A stretch of 64,000 nucleotides of DNA. It comes from SAR86 cluster bacterium (lineage in GTDB: Bacteria; Pseudomonadota; Gammaproteobacteria; Magnimaribacterales; TMED112). Positions 45,867 through 54,964 of the stretch are shown one piece after another (within the stretch, counting starts at the first letter, position 1; each line of letters opens with the position of its first letter). A model generated the notes under the pieces. That model saw only the letters and a list, made by a program, of their open reading frames with translations. It was not told the DNA's origin and ran no database searches. Both the position numbers and the translations under genes were made by a program. The DNA is taken from positions 269,451-333,450 of the forward strand of contig CP097968.1 in the NCBI GenBank assembly GCA_023703555.1, in the 5' to 3' direction.

Positions 45867-46889
45867 ATGAGAATTAATTCAATTTTTAAAAACCAACAAT
45901 TATTGTTCATTAGTTCTCTGATTTTAGGCACACTTGCAGCCTTATGGATTTTGGGAGACCTGGCTTCCCCAATCTTGCTTAGCATTGTTTTGGTGTTTCT
46001 GTTTCGCCCTGTCCTTATCTATCTTACACAAATTGGCATACCAAGAAAAATTGGTGTAATAATTACATTTTTTATCATTTTAGGAACGGCGACAGCCTTT
46101 TTTCTTATATACGTTCCATTATTTTTTAATGAGGCCCAGAGATATCTATCTGATGTTCCTAGTTTTGAATTTTTAATTGAACCGCTTGAGAGCTTCTTGA
46201 GTGGAATAGACGCTCCAGTCGCATCGGTAGATAACTTACAAAGTATTTTTTCAGATGTAACAACATTGCTTTCAGACACAATTTCTTTCGGTATCTCGCA
46301 GATACAACAAACAGCAGGTTTTGTAATCGGTATAATTTTAGTGCCAATATTCGTTTTTTTCTGGCTCTGGGATACTGAAACGTTGTCGTCGGGTTTTTTA
46401 AAGTTTCTACCCAAAAAAAAGAAGTTTCTTGTGCGGGTATGGAATGAAACAAACGATAATTTTCAGAATTATTTTAGAGGAAAGTTTATTGAAGTTCTCG
46501 TAGTCAGCGTTGTGGGAAGTCTTATGTTTTGGATTCTTGGACTCAACACACCGCTACTTGTAGGAACAAGCGTTGGATTGAGTCAGCTTATACCTTTCTT
46601 TGGACCAGTATTCATGACAATTCCTATCCTTGTTGTCTCTTTAGCTCAATTTGGATTTGATCCTTATGTGTTAGTAATAATTGCTTGTTTTAGCATTTTG
46701 CAGTTCGTGGATGGTAATATCTTTTTACCTTTTTTGATGTCAGGGGTTGTTAAAATACCTGCTGTAGTCGTTTTACTGTCAGTGTTTTTCTTTGGTGCAA
46801 TCTTTGGAATATGGGGAGTATTTTTTTCAGTGCCTCTTGCAGCATTTGTAAAATCTTTTCTTGATAATTTGAAATATTCTGAATCTTAA
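45867..46889 (+). CDS. perM: PerM / AI-2E-family transporter
   Basis: A 340-residue inner-membrane protein of the AI-2E transporter (PerM, UPF0118) family, with about seven to eight membrane segments. Conserved patterns are PILLSIVLVFLFRPVLIYL near the N-terminus, GIILVPIFVFFWLWD in the middle and GVFFSVPLAAFVKSF at the C-terminus. The substrate is not established for PerM itself. TATAAA at 45848-45853 could be its -10. Its stop shares TTAA with convergent bcp. The bepA-perM-bcp-bamC neighbourhood matches the enteric one. Confidence 0.88.
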   Translation: MRINSIFKNQQLLFISSLILGTLAALWILGDLASPILLSIVLVFLFRPVLIYLTQIGIPRKIGVIITFFIILGTATAFFLIYVPLFFNEAQRYLSDVPSFEFLIEPLESFLSGIDAPVASVDNLQSIFSDVTTLLSDTISFGISQIQQTAGFVIGIILVPIFVFFWLWDTETLSSGFLKFLPKKKKFLVRVWNETNDNFQNYFRGKFIEVLVVSVVGSLMFWILGLNTPLLVGTSVGLSQLIPFFGPVFMTIPILVVSLAQFGFDPYVLVIIACFSILQFVDGNIFLPFLMSGVVKIPAVVVLLSVFFFGAIFGIWGVFFSVPLAAFVKSFLDNLKYSES

Positions 46890-47347
46890 CTCACAGAAGA
46901 AAGAAATTCTAAAACCTCTTCGGCGTGCCCTGGGACCTTAACTTTCCTCCATTCCTTAATTAATATGCCAGCAGGATCAATTAAGAAGGTACTTCTTTCA
47001 ATACCCATATAAGTTTTTCCATACATTGATTTTTCTTTCATCACTTCGTACGCGTTGCACATTTCTTCATCAGGATCAGAAATTAGGCTAAAGTTTAATG
47101 ATTCCTTTTCGATAAAACTTTTATGAGACCGCAATGAATCTCTTGAAACGCCAATGATTTCACAATTTAGTTTCAAAAAATCATCTTTTAAATCTCTAAA
47201 ATTTTGGCTCTCTATTGTGCAGCCGGAGGTCTTATCTTTTGGATAAAAATAAATTAAAAGAAATCTTCCCTTAAAATCGCTCAAAGAAACTGTCTTACCC
47301 TCATCTATTAGTCCTGTAAAATTTGGAGCTTTTGATTTATCATTCAT
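46886..47347 (-). CDS. bcp: Peroxiredoxin Bcp (thiol peroxidase)
   Basis: A 153-residue AhpC/TSA-type peroxiredoxin of the Bcp/PrxQ family that reduces hydroperoxides with thioredoxin. The peroxidatic cysteine lies in YFYPKDKTSGCTIESQNFRD at about residue 44. The C-x4-C resolving cysteine found in E. coli Bcp is absent here (Gln instead). GVSRDSLRSHKSFI and RSTFLIDPAG match the family. The start codon lies only 12 bases from that of divergent bamC. Confidence 0.94.
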   Translation of the reverse strand: MNDKSKAPNFTGLIDEGKTVSLSDFKGRFLLIYFYPKDKTSGCTIESQNFRDLKDDFLKLNCEIIGVSRDSLRSHKSFIEKESLNFSLISDPDEEMCNAYEVMKEKSMYGKTYMGIERSTFLIDPAGILIKEWRKVKVPGHAEEVLEFLSSVS

Positions 47348-47359
47348 CTTTTAAATTAT

Positions 47360-48340
47360 ATGATAGATTTTGTGAAATTCTATAAGCCACTTGTAATTTG
47401 TTCATTGCTTATATCTTCGTGTTCAACAACAAACCAATTAGTAACAGTTGAATGCTCTGAGGGAAGATGTGAGTTTGAAGGAAGAGAGAACCAAAATGAA
47501 AGACTAGATCAGGAAGGGGAAAAACTTGAACTTCCAAATGATAATTCTGCAATTGAAATATCTAACGATTTTCCTATTCCAGAGGAAAGTCAAGCTTTAA
47601 TTAGGACTGGTGAGGTGCCTAGGCCAAAAAAAATCTTTTCATCGCAGGGATCTGAAACTGTTGAAATTAGAAGACTTGGAGAAATATATTGGATATATGC
47701 AGAGTCCTTGCCATCAAAAACTTGGCCCTTGATAAAAGACTTTCTTGCTAATGGATTTTCCTTGGTAGAGGAATCTCCATCTGAGGGAATGATAAGTAGT
47801 CAAAACCTCAGCAGTGGAGAGAATTTTTACATTAGGTTAGAACATGGAATAAAAAATAACAGTTCAGAAGTTTACCTAATAGATCAAAATAATAACTCCC
47901 TTGATATTTCGTTCTTTGAATCTTTGGCAGGATACATTTCGGAGAATTTACCTGGTTATGAAGGAAATTCTATTGCTGCACAGTCCTTAAATTTAAATAA
48001 AAAAGCAAGAATTGTTTATGTTAGAAAGGAAATTGGAATTGAATTTCGTCTAGGTTACGAAAGAGCATGGTCAGCTATATCAAGAGCTGTAGAGAAATCT
48101 GATTTTAGAGTTATTGATAGAAATAGAGAGCTTAGATACATTCAATTAAGCCTAAATAATCCAACAACAACAAGATTTTTTAATTTTTTCGGGTCAGCTG
48201 AAGAAAATAATGCTGATGTTGATTATGAATTAACATTTACAACAGTTGGAGAAAATACATTGCTTGAATTCAAAAAAGTATCTGATACCGCTGTAAGCGT
48301 TAATGAAATTGTAGATGAAATTAACGAAAACCTATCATGA
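47360..48340 (+). CDS. bamC: Outer-membrane protein assembly lipoprotein BamC
   Basis: A lipoprotein with signal FYKPLVICSLLISSC and two helix-grip (BamC) domains, the second starting near LGYERAWSAISRAVEKSDFRVIDRNRE. BamC is an accessory subunit of the BAM complex. I give ATG 47360; GTG 47372 would give an equally good lipoprotein signal. The position directly before purC is conserved with E. coli, though dapA is missing in front. It overlaps purC by ATGA. At 326 residues it is close to the usual length. Confidence 0.9.
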   Translation: MIDFVKFYKPLVICSLLISSCSTTNQLVTVECSEGRCEFEGRENQNERLDQEGEKLELPNDNSAIEISNDFPIPEESQALIRTGEVPRPKKIFSSQGSETVEIRRLGEIYWIYAESLPSKTWPLIKDFLANGFSLVEESPSEGMISSQNLSSGENFYIRLEHGIKNNSSEVYLIDQNNNSLDISFFESLAGYISENLPGYEGNSIAAQSLNLNKKARIVYVRKEIGIEFRLGYERAWSAISRAVEKSDFRVIDRNRELRYIQLSLNNPTTTRFFNFFGSAEENNADVDYELTFTTVGENTLLEFKKVSDTAVSVNEIVDEINENLS

Positions 48341-49050
48341 CAAAAAAAAGTGAACTCATTTCTGAGGGAAAAGCGAAGTCTCTCTACACTACTTCTAACA
48401 CAAACGAGTTGCGTATGGTCTACCGTGATGACACCTCTGCTTTTGATGGAAAGAAAAAAGAGGCTCTGCTTGGCAAAGGAGAAGTAAATAATAGATTTAA
48501 TGCTTTTATAATGAATTATCTCGAAGAGAGGGGAGTTGAAACTCATTTTATTCGCGACCTGTCTGAAACAGAAAGTATAGTTAAAAAATTAGATATGTTA
48601 CCTGTCGAGTGTGTTGTCAGAAATATTGCAACAGGCTCTCTATGCAGAAGGCTTGGTGTAGAGCAAGGCATAAAATTTGATGAGCCGCTATTTGAGTTCT
48701 TTCTAAAAAATGATGATTTAGGAGATCCTTTAATTAATGATAATCACATCACAGCATTTGGCTGGGGAACAGAAGATGAAATAAATTTCATGAAACAAAA
48801 AACAAAGGAAATCAATGTTCATTTAAGTGAACTCTTTGATAAAAACAATTTGATATTAGTTGACTACAAAGTGGAATATGGCAGATATGAAGAGAAGTTA
48901 TTGCTTGGGGATGAATTTACACCTGATGGATGTAGGATTTGGGATAAGACAACTGGAGAAAGTCTTGACAAGGATAGGTTCAGAAAAGATCTTGGAGATG
49001 TCGTAGAATCATACCAAATTGTTGCCCATAAATTGGGCATAGATATTTAA
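48337..49050 (+). CDS. purC: SAICAR synthase PurC
   Basis: PurC joins CAIR and aspartate with ATP in purine biosynthesis. The 237-residue protein has the family pattern ISEGKAKSLYTT, VYRDDTSAFDGKKKEALLGKGEVNNRFNAFI, VECVVRNIATGSLCRRLG, DPLINDNHI, LVDYKVEYGR and GDEFTPDGCRIWD. The start overlaps the bamC stop by ATGA. It is followed by a 42-base gap with a candidate promoter for isc. Confidence 0.97.
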   Translation: MTKKSELISEGKAKSLYTTSNTNELRMVYRDDTSAFDGKKKEALLGKGEVNNRFNAFIMNYLEERGVETHFIRDLSETESIVKKLDMLPVECVVRNIATGSLCRRLGVEQGIKFDEPLFEFFLKNDDLGDPLINDNHITAFGWGTEDEINFMKQKTKEINVHLSELFDKNNLILVDYKVEYGRYEEKLLLGDEFTPDGCRIWDKTTGESLDKDRFRKDLGDVVESYQIVAHKLGIDI

Positions 49051-49076
49051 AATTTTCTTTAAAATCATAGATTAGG

Positions 49077-49082
49077 TATAAT
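49077..49082 (+). promoter_or_regulatory. Candidate -10 element for the isc operon
   Basis: TATAAT at 49077-49082 lies ten bases before the iscS ATG at 49093, in the gap after purC. No good -35 and no recognisable IscR site is visible. A start seven bases downstream would leave a leader of about four bases. Confidence 0.4.
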
Positions 49083-49092
49083 CCAAGGAATT

Positions 49093-50310
49093 ATGCAAGG
49101 AAACCAATTTTATTTTGATTATGCTTCTACAACTCCTGTAGATCCCAGAGTTGCTAAAAGGATGATTGAATTTATGTCAGTTGATGGCCATTTTGGCAAT
49201 CCTGGATCTCGATCACACTCTTTTGGTTGGAAAGCAGACGAAGCTGTCGAAAAAGCAAGAATGCAGGTTGCTACTCTTGTGGGTGCTGACCCAAGAGAGA
49301 TTGTTTGGACTTCAGGTGCCACTGAATCTGATAACTTAGCAATTAAGGGTGCTGCTAAATTCTATGAATCAAAAGGCAAACATATTATTACTTCAAAAAT
49401 TGAACATAAAGCCGTTTTAGACCCATGCAGACAATTAGAAAGGGAGGGTTTCGAGGTAACCTACATTGACCCTGATGAAACAGGAGTTGTTTCCCTTGAA
49501 ATGCTTAAGAAATATATTCGAAATGACACTATTCTTATTTCACTAATGCATATCAACAATGAATTGGGCTCAGTAAACGACATTGAAAAAATAGGAGCTT
49601 ATACAAGGAAAAAAGGCATAATCTTTCACGTTGATGCAGCACAAAGTACTGGAAAACTCGATATTGATCTAGCCAATCTAAATGTAGATTTGATGTCATT
49701 TTCTGCCCATAAAACTTATGGCCCCAAGGGGGTAGGTGCGTTGTACGTTTGCAGAAAACCAAGAATTCGTCTTGAAGCCCTGATACATGGCGGCGGACAG
49801 GAAAGAGGATTTAGAGCAGGTACATTGCCTACACATCAAATTGTTGGAATGGGAGAGGCCTTTGATTTAGCAAAACATGAGATGCAAGAAGACAACAAAA
49901 AAATAACAAAGCTTTCTAGATTATTTTGGAATGAAGTTTCTGAAATTGACGAGATCTACTTAAATGGGGACATGAAAAACAAAGTTCCAAATATCATTAA
50001 TATTAGTTTTGCGTATATTGAGGGAGAGTCGTTGATAATGGGTTTGAAAGATGTTGCGGTATCATCAGGTTCAGCCTGTACTTCTGCAAGTCTCGAGCCA
50101 TCGTACGTATTGAGAGCCCTTGGAAGAGCTGACGAGCTTGCTCATAGTTCAATTAGATTTTCATTCGGAAGGTTCACGACAGAAGAAGAAGTAAAAGAAG
50201 TTGCAAAAACAACTAAGAGAGTTGTTGCACAGTTACGTGAATTATCGCCCCTCTGGGACATGTTTTTGGACGGTGTAGATCTTGAAAAAGTGGAGTGGGC
50301 CCCCCATTAA
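49093..50310 (+). CDS. iscS: Cysteine desulfurase IscS
   Basis: A PLP enzyme that takes sulfur from cysteine and passes it to IscU and other acceptors. It begins [15 protein letters not shown], the PLP lysine is Lys207 in [11 protein letters not shown], and the persulfide cysteine is Cys329 in [10 protein letters not shown]. At 405 residues it matches E. coli IscS. iscR, usually the first gene of the operon, is not upstream; purC is. iscU starts five bases after the stop. Confidence 0.97.
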   Translation: MQGNQFYFDYASTTPVDPRVAKRMIEFMSVDGHFGNPGSRSHSFGWKADEAVEKARMQVATLVGADPREIVWTSGATESDNLAIKGAAKFYESKGKHIITSKIEHKAVLDPCRQLEREGFEVTYIDPDETGVVSLEMLKKYIRNDTILISLMHINNELGSVNDIEKIGAYTRKKGIIFHVDAAQSTGKLDIDLANLNVDLMSFSAHKTYGPKGVGALYVCRKPRIRLEALIHGGGQERGFRAGTLPTHQIVGMGEAFDLAKHEMQEDNKKITKLSRLFWNEVSEIDEIYLNGDMKNKVPNIINISFAYIEGESLIMGLKDVAVSSGSACTSASLEPSYVLRALGRADELAHSSIRFSFGRFTTEEEVKEVAKTTKRVVAQLRELSPLWDMFLDGVDLEKVEWAPH

Positions 50311-50315
50311 TAATT

Positions 50316-50714
50316 ATGGCGTATTCAAAGAAAGTTATTGAAAAATTTGAAAATACACTCAATAATCCATCAGCATTCCATGTTGGTCGACTTGATCCAA
50401 AAGCTAAAAATGTCGGCACTGGAATGGTTGGAGCGCCAGCTTGTGGGGATGTAATGCGTCTGCAGATTGAAGTAGATAAGAATAACAAAATCTCGAATTG
50501 TAAGTTCAAAACCTATGGATGTGGCTCTGCAATTGCTTCGAGTCAGCAAATGATAGAGATGCTAGTTGGGAAGACTCTCAAAGAGGCAAAAAAAATTAAA
50601 GATCGTGATATTGCCGAAATACTTGAGTTGCCAGCAATAAAAATTCATTGCAGTGTTTTGGCTGAAGATAGTATTAAGAAAGCTATTGCAGATTATGAAT
50701 CCAAAAAAGCATAG
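50316..50714 (+). CDS. iscU: Fe-S cluster scaffold IscU with altered HscA motif
   Basis: The scaffold on which 2Fe-2S clusters form. The cluster ligands are present: Cys43 in PACGD (with the conserved Asp), Cys69 in YGCGSAIASS and Cys112 in IHCSVLAED. The HscA-binding motif, LPPVK in E. coli IscU, reads LPAIK at 105-109, and hscB and hscA are absent from the operon. ATG 50316 is chosen because it gives the normal MAYSKKVIEKFENP-like start; an upstream ATG lies in iscS. It overlaps iscA by 20 bases. Confidence 0.96.
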   Translation: MAYSKKVIEKFENTLNNPSAFHVGRLDPKAKNVGTGMVGAPACGDVMRLQIEVDKNNKISNCKFKTYGCGSAIASSQQMIEMLVGKTLKEAKKIKDRDIAEILELPAIKIHCSVLAEDSIKKAIADYESKKA

Positions 50715-51087
50715 ACCTCAAATTCTCAACTTTACAACTAAAGCTCTTGCTCACTTTAAGCATAAAGTGTCCTTACAAGGAAAAGAAAATAAAATAAAAC
50801 TTGGCGTTAAGAAGATGGGTTGCAATGGATATTCGTATTTTTTTGATTTTGTTAACAAACCAAATAAGTCAGATGTAACTATTACTGTAGATGAACTAAA
50901 TTTCTTGATTCCACCGGATTCTGTTGAGATTCTGAAGGGAAGCCAGGTTGACTACGCTATTGAGGGTCTAAATCAAGGGGTAAGATTCATCAATCCGAAC
51001 GTAAGTGCAGTTTGTGGTTGTGGAGAAAGTTTTACTGTGGAACCTAATCCCGAAACATCGACAACAAATGGCTTAAAAAAAAAATAA
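50695..51087 (+). CDS. iscA: A-type Fe-S carrier IscA with a C-terminal extension
   Basis: An A-type carrier with the three conserved cysteines: one in KKMGCNGYSY and two in CGCGESF. The family normally ends just after CGCGESF plus one or two residues. Here about 15 more polar residues follow (TVEPNPETSTTNGLKKK) and the frame ends in a run of ten A just before TAA. The fdx reading frame continues in the -1 frame from that run. ATG 50695 inside the end of iscU gives a normal N-terminus. Confidence 0.93.
   Translation: MNPKKHRPQILNFTTKALAHFKHKVSLQGKENKIKLGVKKMGCNGYSYFFDFVNKPNKSDVTITVDELNFLIPPDSVEILKGSQVDYAIEGLNQGVRFINPNVSAVCGCGESFTVEPNPETSTTNGLKKK
51075..51084 (+). other. A10 slippery tract joining iscA and fdx
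   Basis: Ten consecutive A's end the iscA frame (GGC TTA AAA AAA AAA TAA). A -1 ribosomal shift, or one extra A in the transcript, would continue as AAA ATA AAA ATA TTA into fdx and make an IscA-ferredoxin fusion. The tract is seen directly; slippage is inference, and a sequencing error in the homopolymer is possible. Confidence 0.5.
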
Positions 51088-51413
51088 AAATATTACCTCA
51101 TGAGACCATTTGTCCTGAAGGCATTGAATTCGAGGTAAAAGACAACGAAACAATCCTTGATGCATGCCTAAGAATGGGTCTCAAGATAGAACATGCCTGC
51201 GAAATGTCATGCGCATGTACGACTTGCCATGTAATAATAGATGAAGGCTTTCAAGATCTAGACGTTGCATCCGAAGATGAAGAGGATCTGCTTGATAAGG
51301 CTTGGGGATTAGAACCTAATTCACGTTTAAGTTGCCAAGTTTTTCCAAAAAAAGAACTTACTGTAATAAGAATTCCCAAATATACTATTAACCAGGTTTC
51401 TGAGTTAACATAA
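51084..51413 (+). CDS. fdx: 2Fe-2S ferredoxin Fdx of the isc operon, without a normal start codon
   Basis: An adrenodoxin-type ferredoxin that supplies electrons for Fe-S assembly. The cluster cysteines lie in HACEMSCACTTCH and RLSCQ; LDKAWGLEPNSRLSCQ and IPKYTIN are isc-Fdx hallmarks. The conserved N-terminus KIKILPHETICPEG is encoded upstream of the first ATG (51174), yet no ATG, GTG or TTG occurs in frame between a stop at 51045 and 51174. Starting at 51174 would remove the first strands of the fold. I begin at ATA 51084. The alternative is translation as an IscA-Fdx fusion by frameshifting. Confidence 0.85.
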   Translation: MKILPHETICPEGIEFEVKDNETILDACLRMGLKIEHACEMSCACTTCHVIIDEGFQDLDVASEDEEDLLDKAWGLEPNSRLSCQVFPKKELTVIRIPKYTINQVSELT

Positions 51414-51414
51414 A

Positions 51415-51612
51415 ATGCTTAAATGGCTTGATACTTTGGATATATCTCTGGAGCTAATTGAAAAATTTCCAGAAAAAGATCCTCAATGGGTAAGTTTTGT
51501 AGATCTAAGACAATTAGTTATAGAGCTAGATGCTTTTGATGACGATCCAGACAAATGTAATGAAAGAATACTCGAATCAATTCAAAGTCATTGGATTAAT
51601 GAAAAGGATTAA
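51415..51612 (+). CDS. iscX: Fe-S assembly accessory protein IscX
   Basis: A 65-residue acidic protein of the IscX (YfhJ) family that binds IscS and modulates cluster synthesis, possibly by presenting iron. The family pattern is clear: KWLDTLDISLELIEKFPEKDP, then FVDLRQLVIELDAFDDDPDKCNE and SIQSHWINE. It is the last gene of the isc set; ndk starts three bases after its stop. It is kept here although hscB and hscA are gone. Confidence 0.95.
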   Translation: MLKWLDTLDISLELIEKFPEKDPQWVSFVDLRQLVIELDAFDDDPDKCNERILESIQSHWINEKD

Positions 51613-51615
51613 AAA

Positions 51616-52032
51616 ATGGAGAGAACATTATCGATTATTAAACCAGACGCTGTTTCAAAGAATGTAATTGGTAAAATAATACAGAGGTTTGAAGATGCTG
51701 GCTTGAAAGTAGTTGGACTGAAAATGCTTCATCTTAATAGAGATGTAGCTGAGGGTTTTTATAAAGAACACAATGGAAGGCCTTTTTTTGCAGACCTTAT
51801 AAAGTTTATGACCTCAAACCCAGTTGTTGTTCAAGTGCTTGAGGGAGAAAGTGCAGTTAGTTTGAATAGACAGTTAATGGGTGATACTGACCCTCAGACG
51901 GCTGCAGAAGGTACTATTAGGTCAGATTTTGCGAAATCAATTGATGCTAATGCAGTTCATGGATCTGACTCTTCAGAAAGTGCTGCAAGAGAGATTGAAT
52001 ATTTTTTCGATAAAAGTGAAATTTTTTCTTAA
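51616..52032 (+). CDS. ndk: Nucleoside diphosphate kinase
   Basis: Ndk transfers phosphate between nucleoside tri- and diphosphates through a phosphohistidine. The start [47 protein letters not shown], and the active-site [16 protein letters not shown] with His115 are present. At 138 residues it has normal length. It links the isc operon to ispG-hisS, as in E. coli but without rlmN, pilW/pilF and rodZ in between. Confidence 0.97.
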   Translation: MERTLSIIKPDAVSKNVIGKIIQRFEDAGLKVVGLKMLHLNRDVAEGFYKEHNGRPFFADLIKFMTSNPVVVQVLEGESAVSLNRQLMGDTDPQTAAEGTIRSDFAKSIDANAVHGSDSSESAAREIEYFFDKSEIFS

Positions 52033-52042
52033 AATCTAATTC

Positions 52043-53140
52043 TTGAAAGAAAAAGCAATAGTACGTAAAAAAACAAAAAAGATTTGGGTTGGTGATGTGC
52101 CTATAGGAGGAGATGCGCCCATCACAATTCAATCCATGACGAATACTCATACCCAGGATATAAACGCCACAACAACACAAATAAATGCTCTTGCAGACGC
52201 AGGCGCAGATATTGTAAGGGTATCAGTGCCGGATATGGCCTCGGCAGAGGCTTTTCAAAAGATTAAACAAAACGTAAATTTACCTTTAGTTGCTGATATC
52301 CATTTTGACCATAAAATAGCACTTAAAGTTATAGAGAATGGCGCAGATTGTGTCAGGATAAACCCGGGGAATATAGGGTCTGAGCAAAAAATTAAGGAAG
52401 TTATTTTTTCAGCAAAAGACAAAAAAATTCCCATTCGAATCGGTGTAAATGCTGGCTCTTTGGAGAAAGATTTACAACAAAAATATGGAGAGCCAAACTC
52501 AGATGCATTAGTCGAGTCAGCATTGAGACATGTTGATATTTTAGATAAAAATAACTTTGACAATTTTAAACTAAGCATAAAGTCATCAGATATTTTTATG
52601 GCAGTTGAGAGTTATAGAAAGATTTCAAACCAAATAGTTCAGCCTTTGCATTTAGGGATAACAGAATCAGGATCTTTAAAATCTGGAACAGTAAGGTCTT
52701 CTATAGGTTTAGGTATGTTGCTTATGGAAGGCATAGGGGATACTCTCAGAATCTCATTGGCCTCAGATCCTATAGACGAGATAAAGGTGGGCTGGGAAAT
52801 GCTTAAGGCGCTTAATATCCGCTCAAGGGGAGTAAAAATTATTGCATGCCCATCATGTTCAAGACAAAACTTCCAGGTTATAAATACTGTAAATAAATTA
52901 GAAAAAAAACTTTCAGATATAAAGGAAGAGGTAACTTTAGCAGTTATAGGTTGTTATGTTAATGGGCCGGGTGAATCAAAAGTTGCTGACGTTGGAGTAA
53001 CAGGTGCATCACCAAAACATTTGTTGTATATAAACGGGAAACCTGCATATAAAGTAGAAACATCAAGGTTGGAAGAATGCCTGACCAAAGAAGTTTTAAA
53101 AATGGCTAAACAAAAAAGTAATACAATATTAACCAAATGA
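52043..53140 (+). CDS. ispG: 4-hydroxy-3-methylbut-2-enyl diphosphate synthase IspG
   Basis: A 4Fe-4S enzyme that makes HMBPP in the MEP isoprenoid pathway. The TIM-barrel part shows [27 protein letters not shown] and RINPGNIG. The C-terminal cluster domain has the cysteines in CPSCSRQNF and [12 protein letters not shown]. At 365 residues it is normal for the bacterial two-domain type. It starts at TTG 52043, eleven bases after ndk, and overlaps hisS by ATGA. It depends on the Fe-S assembly genes just upstream. Confidence 0.96.
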   Translation: MKEKAIVRKKTKKIWVGDVPIGGDAPITIQSMTNTHTQDINATTTQINALADAGADIVRVSVPDMASAEAFQKIKQNVNLPLVADIHFDHKIALKVIENGADCVRINPGNIGSEQKIKEVIFSAKDKKIPIRIGVNAGSLEKDLQQKYGEPNSDALVESALRHVDILDKNNFDNFKLSIKSSDIFMAVESYRKISNQIVQPLHLGITESGSLKSGTVRSSIGLGMLLMEGIGDTLRISLASDPIDEIKVGWEMLKALNIRSRGVKIIACPSCSRQNFQVINTVNKLEKKLSDIKEEVTLAVIGCYVNGPGESKVADVGVTGASPKHLLYINGKPAYKVETSRLEECLTKEVLKMAKQKSNTILTK

Positions 53141-54378
53141 GAAAGTTAAAAACCATTAGGGGAATGCCTGATATTTTTGGAAACACTCTTCAAAAGATCT
53201 CTTTTGTTGAAGAAGTCTGTAGGAAGACTTTTCATGCACATAATTTCCAAGAATTTAGAACACCACTTTTAGAAGATAAAGATATATTTACAAGATCAGT
53301 AGGTGAAACATCAGATATTGTTCAAAAACAAATGTACGAGTTCCAAGATAAAAAAGGAGCAACTTTGTGCTTAAGACCAGAGGGAACCGTGGGACTTGCT
53401 AGAGCTCTTTTAACGAACGGTCTTGATGACAGTGAGATTAAAAAACTTTTCTACATTGGACCAATGTTCAGATATGAGAGACCACAAAAAGGAAGAAAAA
53501 GACAATTCAATCAGGCTGGTATTGAGCTGATTGCTGACGAAAGCTATCACGCTGATTTAGAAGTTATTCAGGTGGGAGTAAGAATTTTAAAAGATCTTAA
53601 CGTGAAATTTAAGTTAGAAATAAACTATGTTGGAGACGTACAAACACTTTCTGTATATAGAGAGCATTTAAGGGATTTCCTTTTAAAAAATAAGACAAAA
53701 ATTGCTGAAGAATTCTATCAAAGACTCCAAAGAAACCCGCTGAGAGGCTTAGACTCAAAAGACGAAAATATAAAAGCAATTTTCTCTAAAACGAAAAAAC
53801 TATCGGATTTTTTAGATAGCAATCAGGAACAAAAATTTAAATCTGTTATAAATGGTCTTGAGGCCCTTGGTATTGAGTATACAATCAACCAGGATCTAGT
53901 TAGGGGTCTTGATTATTATACAGGCACAGTATTTGAATTTATAACAGACAAACTTGGAACGCAGAATGCTCTTATTGGTGGAGGCAGATACGATACACTA
54001 CTCATGGATTTGGGTGGCAAAAAGCTTCCAGCAGTTGGTTTTGCTCTTGGAGTTGATAGGCTTGCTGAACTTGTCAATCCTTCTCACAATGATAAGTTTT
54101 TATTTATTGGTAGTTTAACTTCAGAGAGCAAGGAGTATGGACAAAAAATTGGATCAATTTTAAGAGAGTTACGACCAGATGTTGTTATTGAAAATTATCT
54201 TGGGGAAGCAAATGTTAGTAAACAATTAAAGAAAGCAAGTTCTTTGGGATTTAAATTTGTTATGATAATCGGCCAAGAAGAGTTAAAGAGTAAAAGTTTT
54301 AAAGTAAAAGATTTAAACAACAGTAATGCTGATTTCTTGATTGAAGAAAATAATCTAGCGGAGATTTTTAATGATTGA
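53137..54378 (+). CDS. hisS: Histidyl-tRNA synthetase
   Basis: A class II synthetase of 413 residues. IRGMPDIF opens the protein; [26 protein letters not shown], the motif 2 region [20 protein letters not shown], the histidine-specific [15 protein letters not shown] and motif 3 [14 protein letters not shown] follow, then a C-terminal anticodon-binding domain. It overlaps ispG by 4 and yfgM by 8 bases. The order ispG-hisS-yfgM-bamB-der is conserved in gammaproteobacteria. Confidence 0.97.
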   Translation: MRKLKTIRGMPDIFGNTLQKISFVEEVCRKTFHAHNFQEFRTPLLEDKDIFTRSVGETSDIVQKQMYEFQDKKGATLCLRPEGTVGLARALLTNGLDDSEIKKLFYIGPMFRYERPQKGRKRQFNQAGIELIADESYHADLEVIQVGVRILKDLNVKFKLEINYVGDVQTLSVYREHLRDFLLKNKTKIAEEFYQRLQRNPLRGLDSKDENIKAIFSKTKKLSDFLDSNQEQKFKSVINGLEALGIEYTINQDLVRGLDYYTGTVFEFITDKLGTQNALIGGGRYDTLLMDLGGKKLPAVGFALGVDRLAELVNPSHNDKFLFIGSLTSESKEYGQKIGSILRELRPDVVIENYLGEANVSKQLKKASSLGFKFVMIIGQEELKSKSFKVKDLNNSNADFLIEENNLAEIFND

Positions 54379-54964
54379 CCAACTTTTAAGGTACCTACAA
54401 AATAAATATTTTTTGTCAATTCTAGGTATTTTTTTTGCTGTAATTTTAATCTTTAATATTGCAAATTACTTCTCTGAGAGGAGTAAGGAGCAAGACTTTT
54501 TCCAATTTATCAAATTGGGGGAACTGATATCTTCTGATGCTTCGATTAGTCAAATTGAAGAGAACGAGAATTGGGAATTTCGAAATTTTGGATACTCCCT
54601 GCTTTCAAAATCAATTGTTGCAAAAAAAGCTCTTGATCAAGAAAATTATATAGAGGCTTCGCGACTTTATAGTGAGATAATAAATTTACTCAAAAGCAGC
54701 AATACTGACGAGGGTACCAAGCTTATTCTTCTCGACCAATTTCTTTCTAATTACCTGAGAGTATTAATACAACTTGAAGATTTTGAAACAGGGTCGTTAA
54801 TGATAAAAGAAAGTGATAATGAATCAGTTGTTTTTTTTGAGGTGGCAGGGGATTTTTATAGTCATTTTAATGAGAGTATTATTGCAAACGAATTTTACGA
54901 TAAGGCTATAAATCTTGCAGAAGATGAAGCCAGCAGAAATATTTTGAAACTGAAGAAGCTATGA
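54371..54964 (+). CDS. yfgM: YfgM-like inner-membrane TPR protein
   Basis: A 197-residue bitopic protein with a membrane segment at about residues 14-31 and a periplasmic helical, TPR-like domain. In E. coli YfgM works at the Sec translocon with PpiD on outgoing envelope proteins and affects the Rcs response. Sequence conservation is low, and the call rests on topology, size (E. coli 206) and position between hisS and bamB. It overlaps both neighbours by a few bases. Confidence 0.83.
   Translation: MIDQLLRYLQNKYFLSILGIFFAVILIFNIANYFSERSKEQDFFQFIKLGELISSDASISQIEENENWEFRNFGYSLLSKSIVAKKALDQENYIEASRLYSEIINLLKSSNTDEGTKLILLDQFLSNYLRVLIQLEDFETGSLMIKESDNESVVFFEVAGDFYSHFNESIIANEFYDKAINLAEDEASRNILKLKKL

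Noticed and set aside
49051-49092. IscR-binding site before iscS
   Set aside because: No match to known IscR type 1 or type 2 motifs could be made out; only a -10-like TATAAT is visible.
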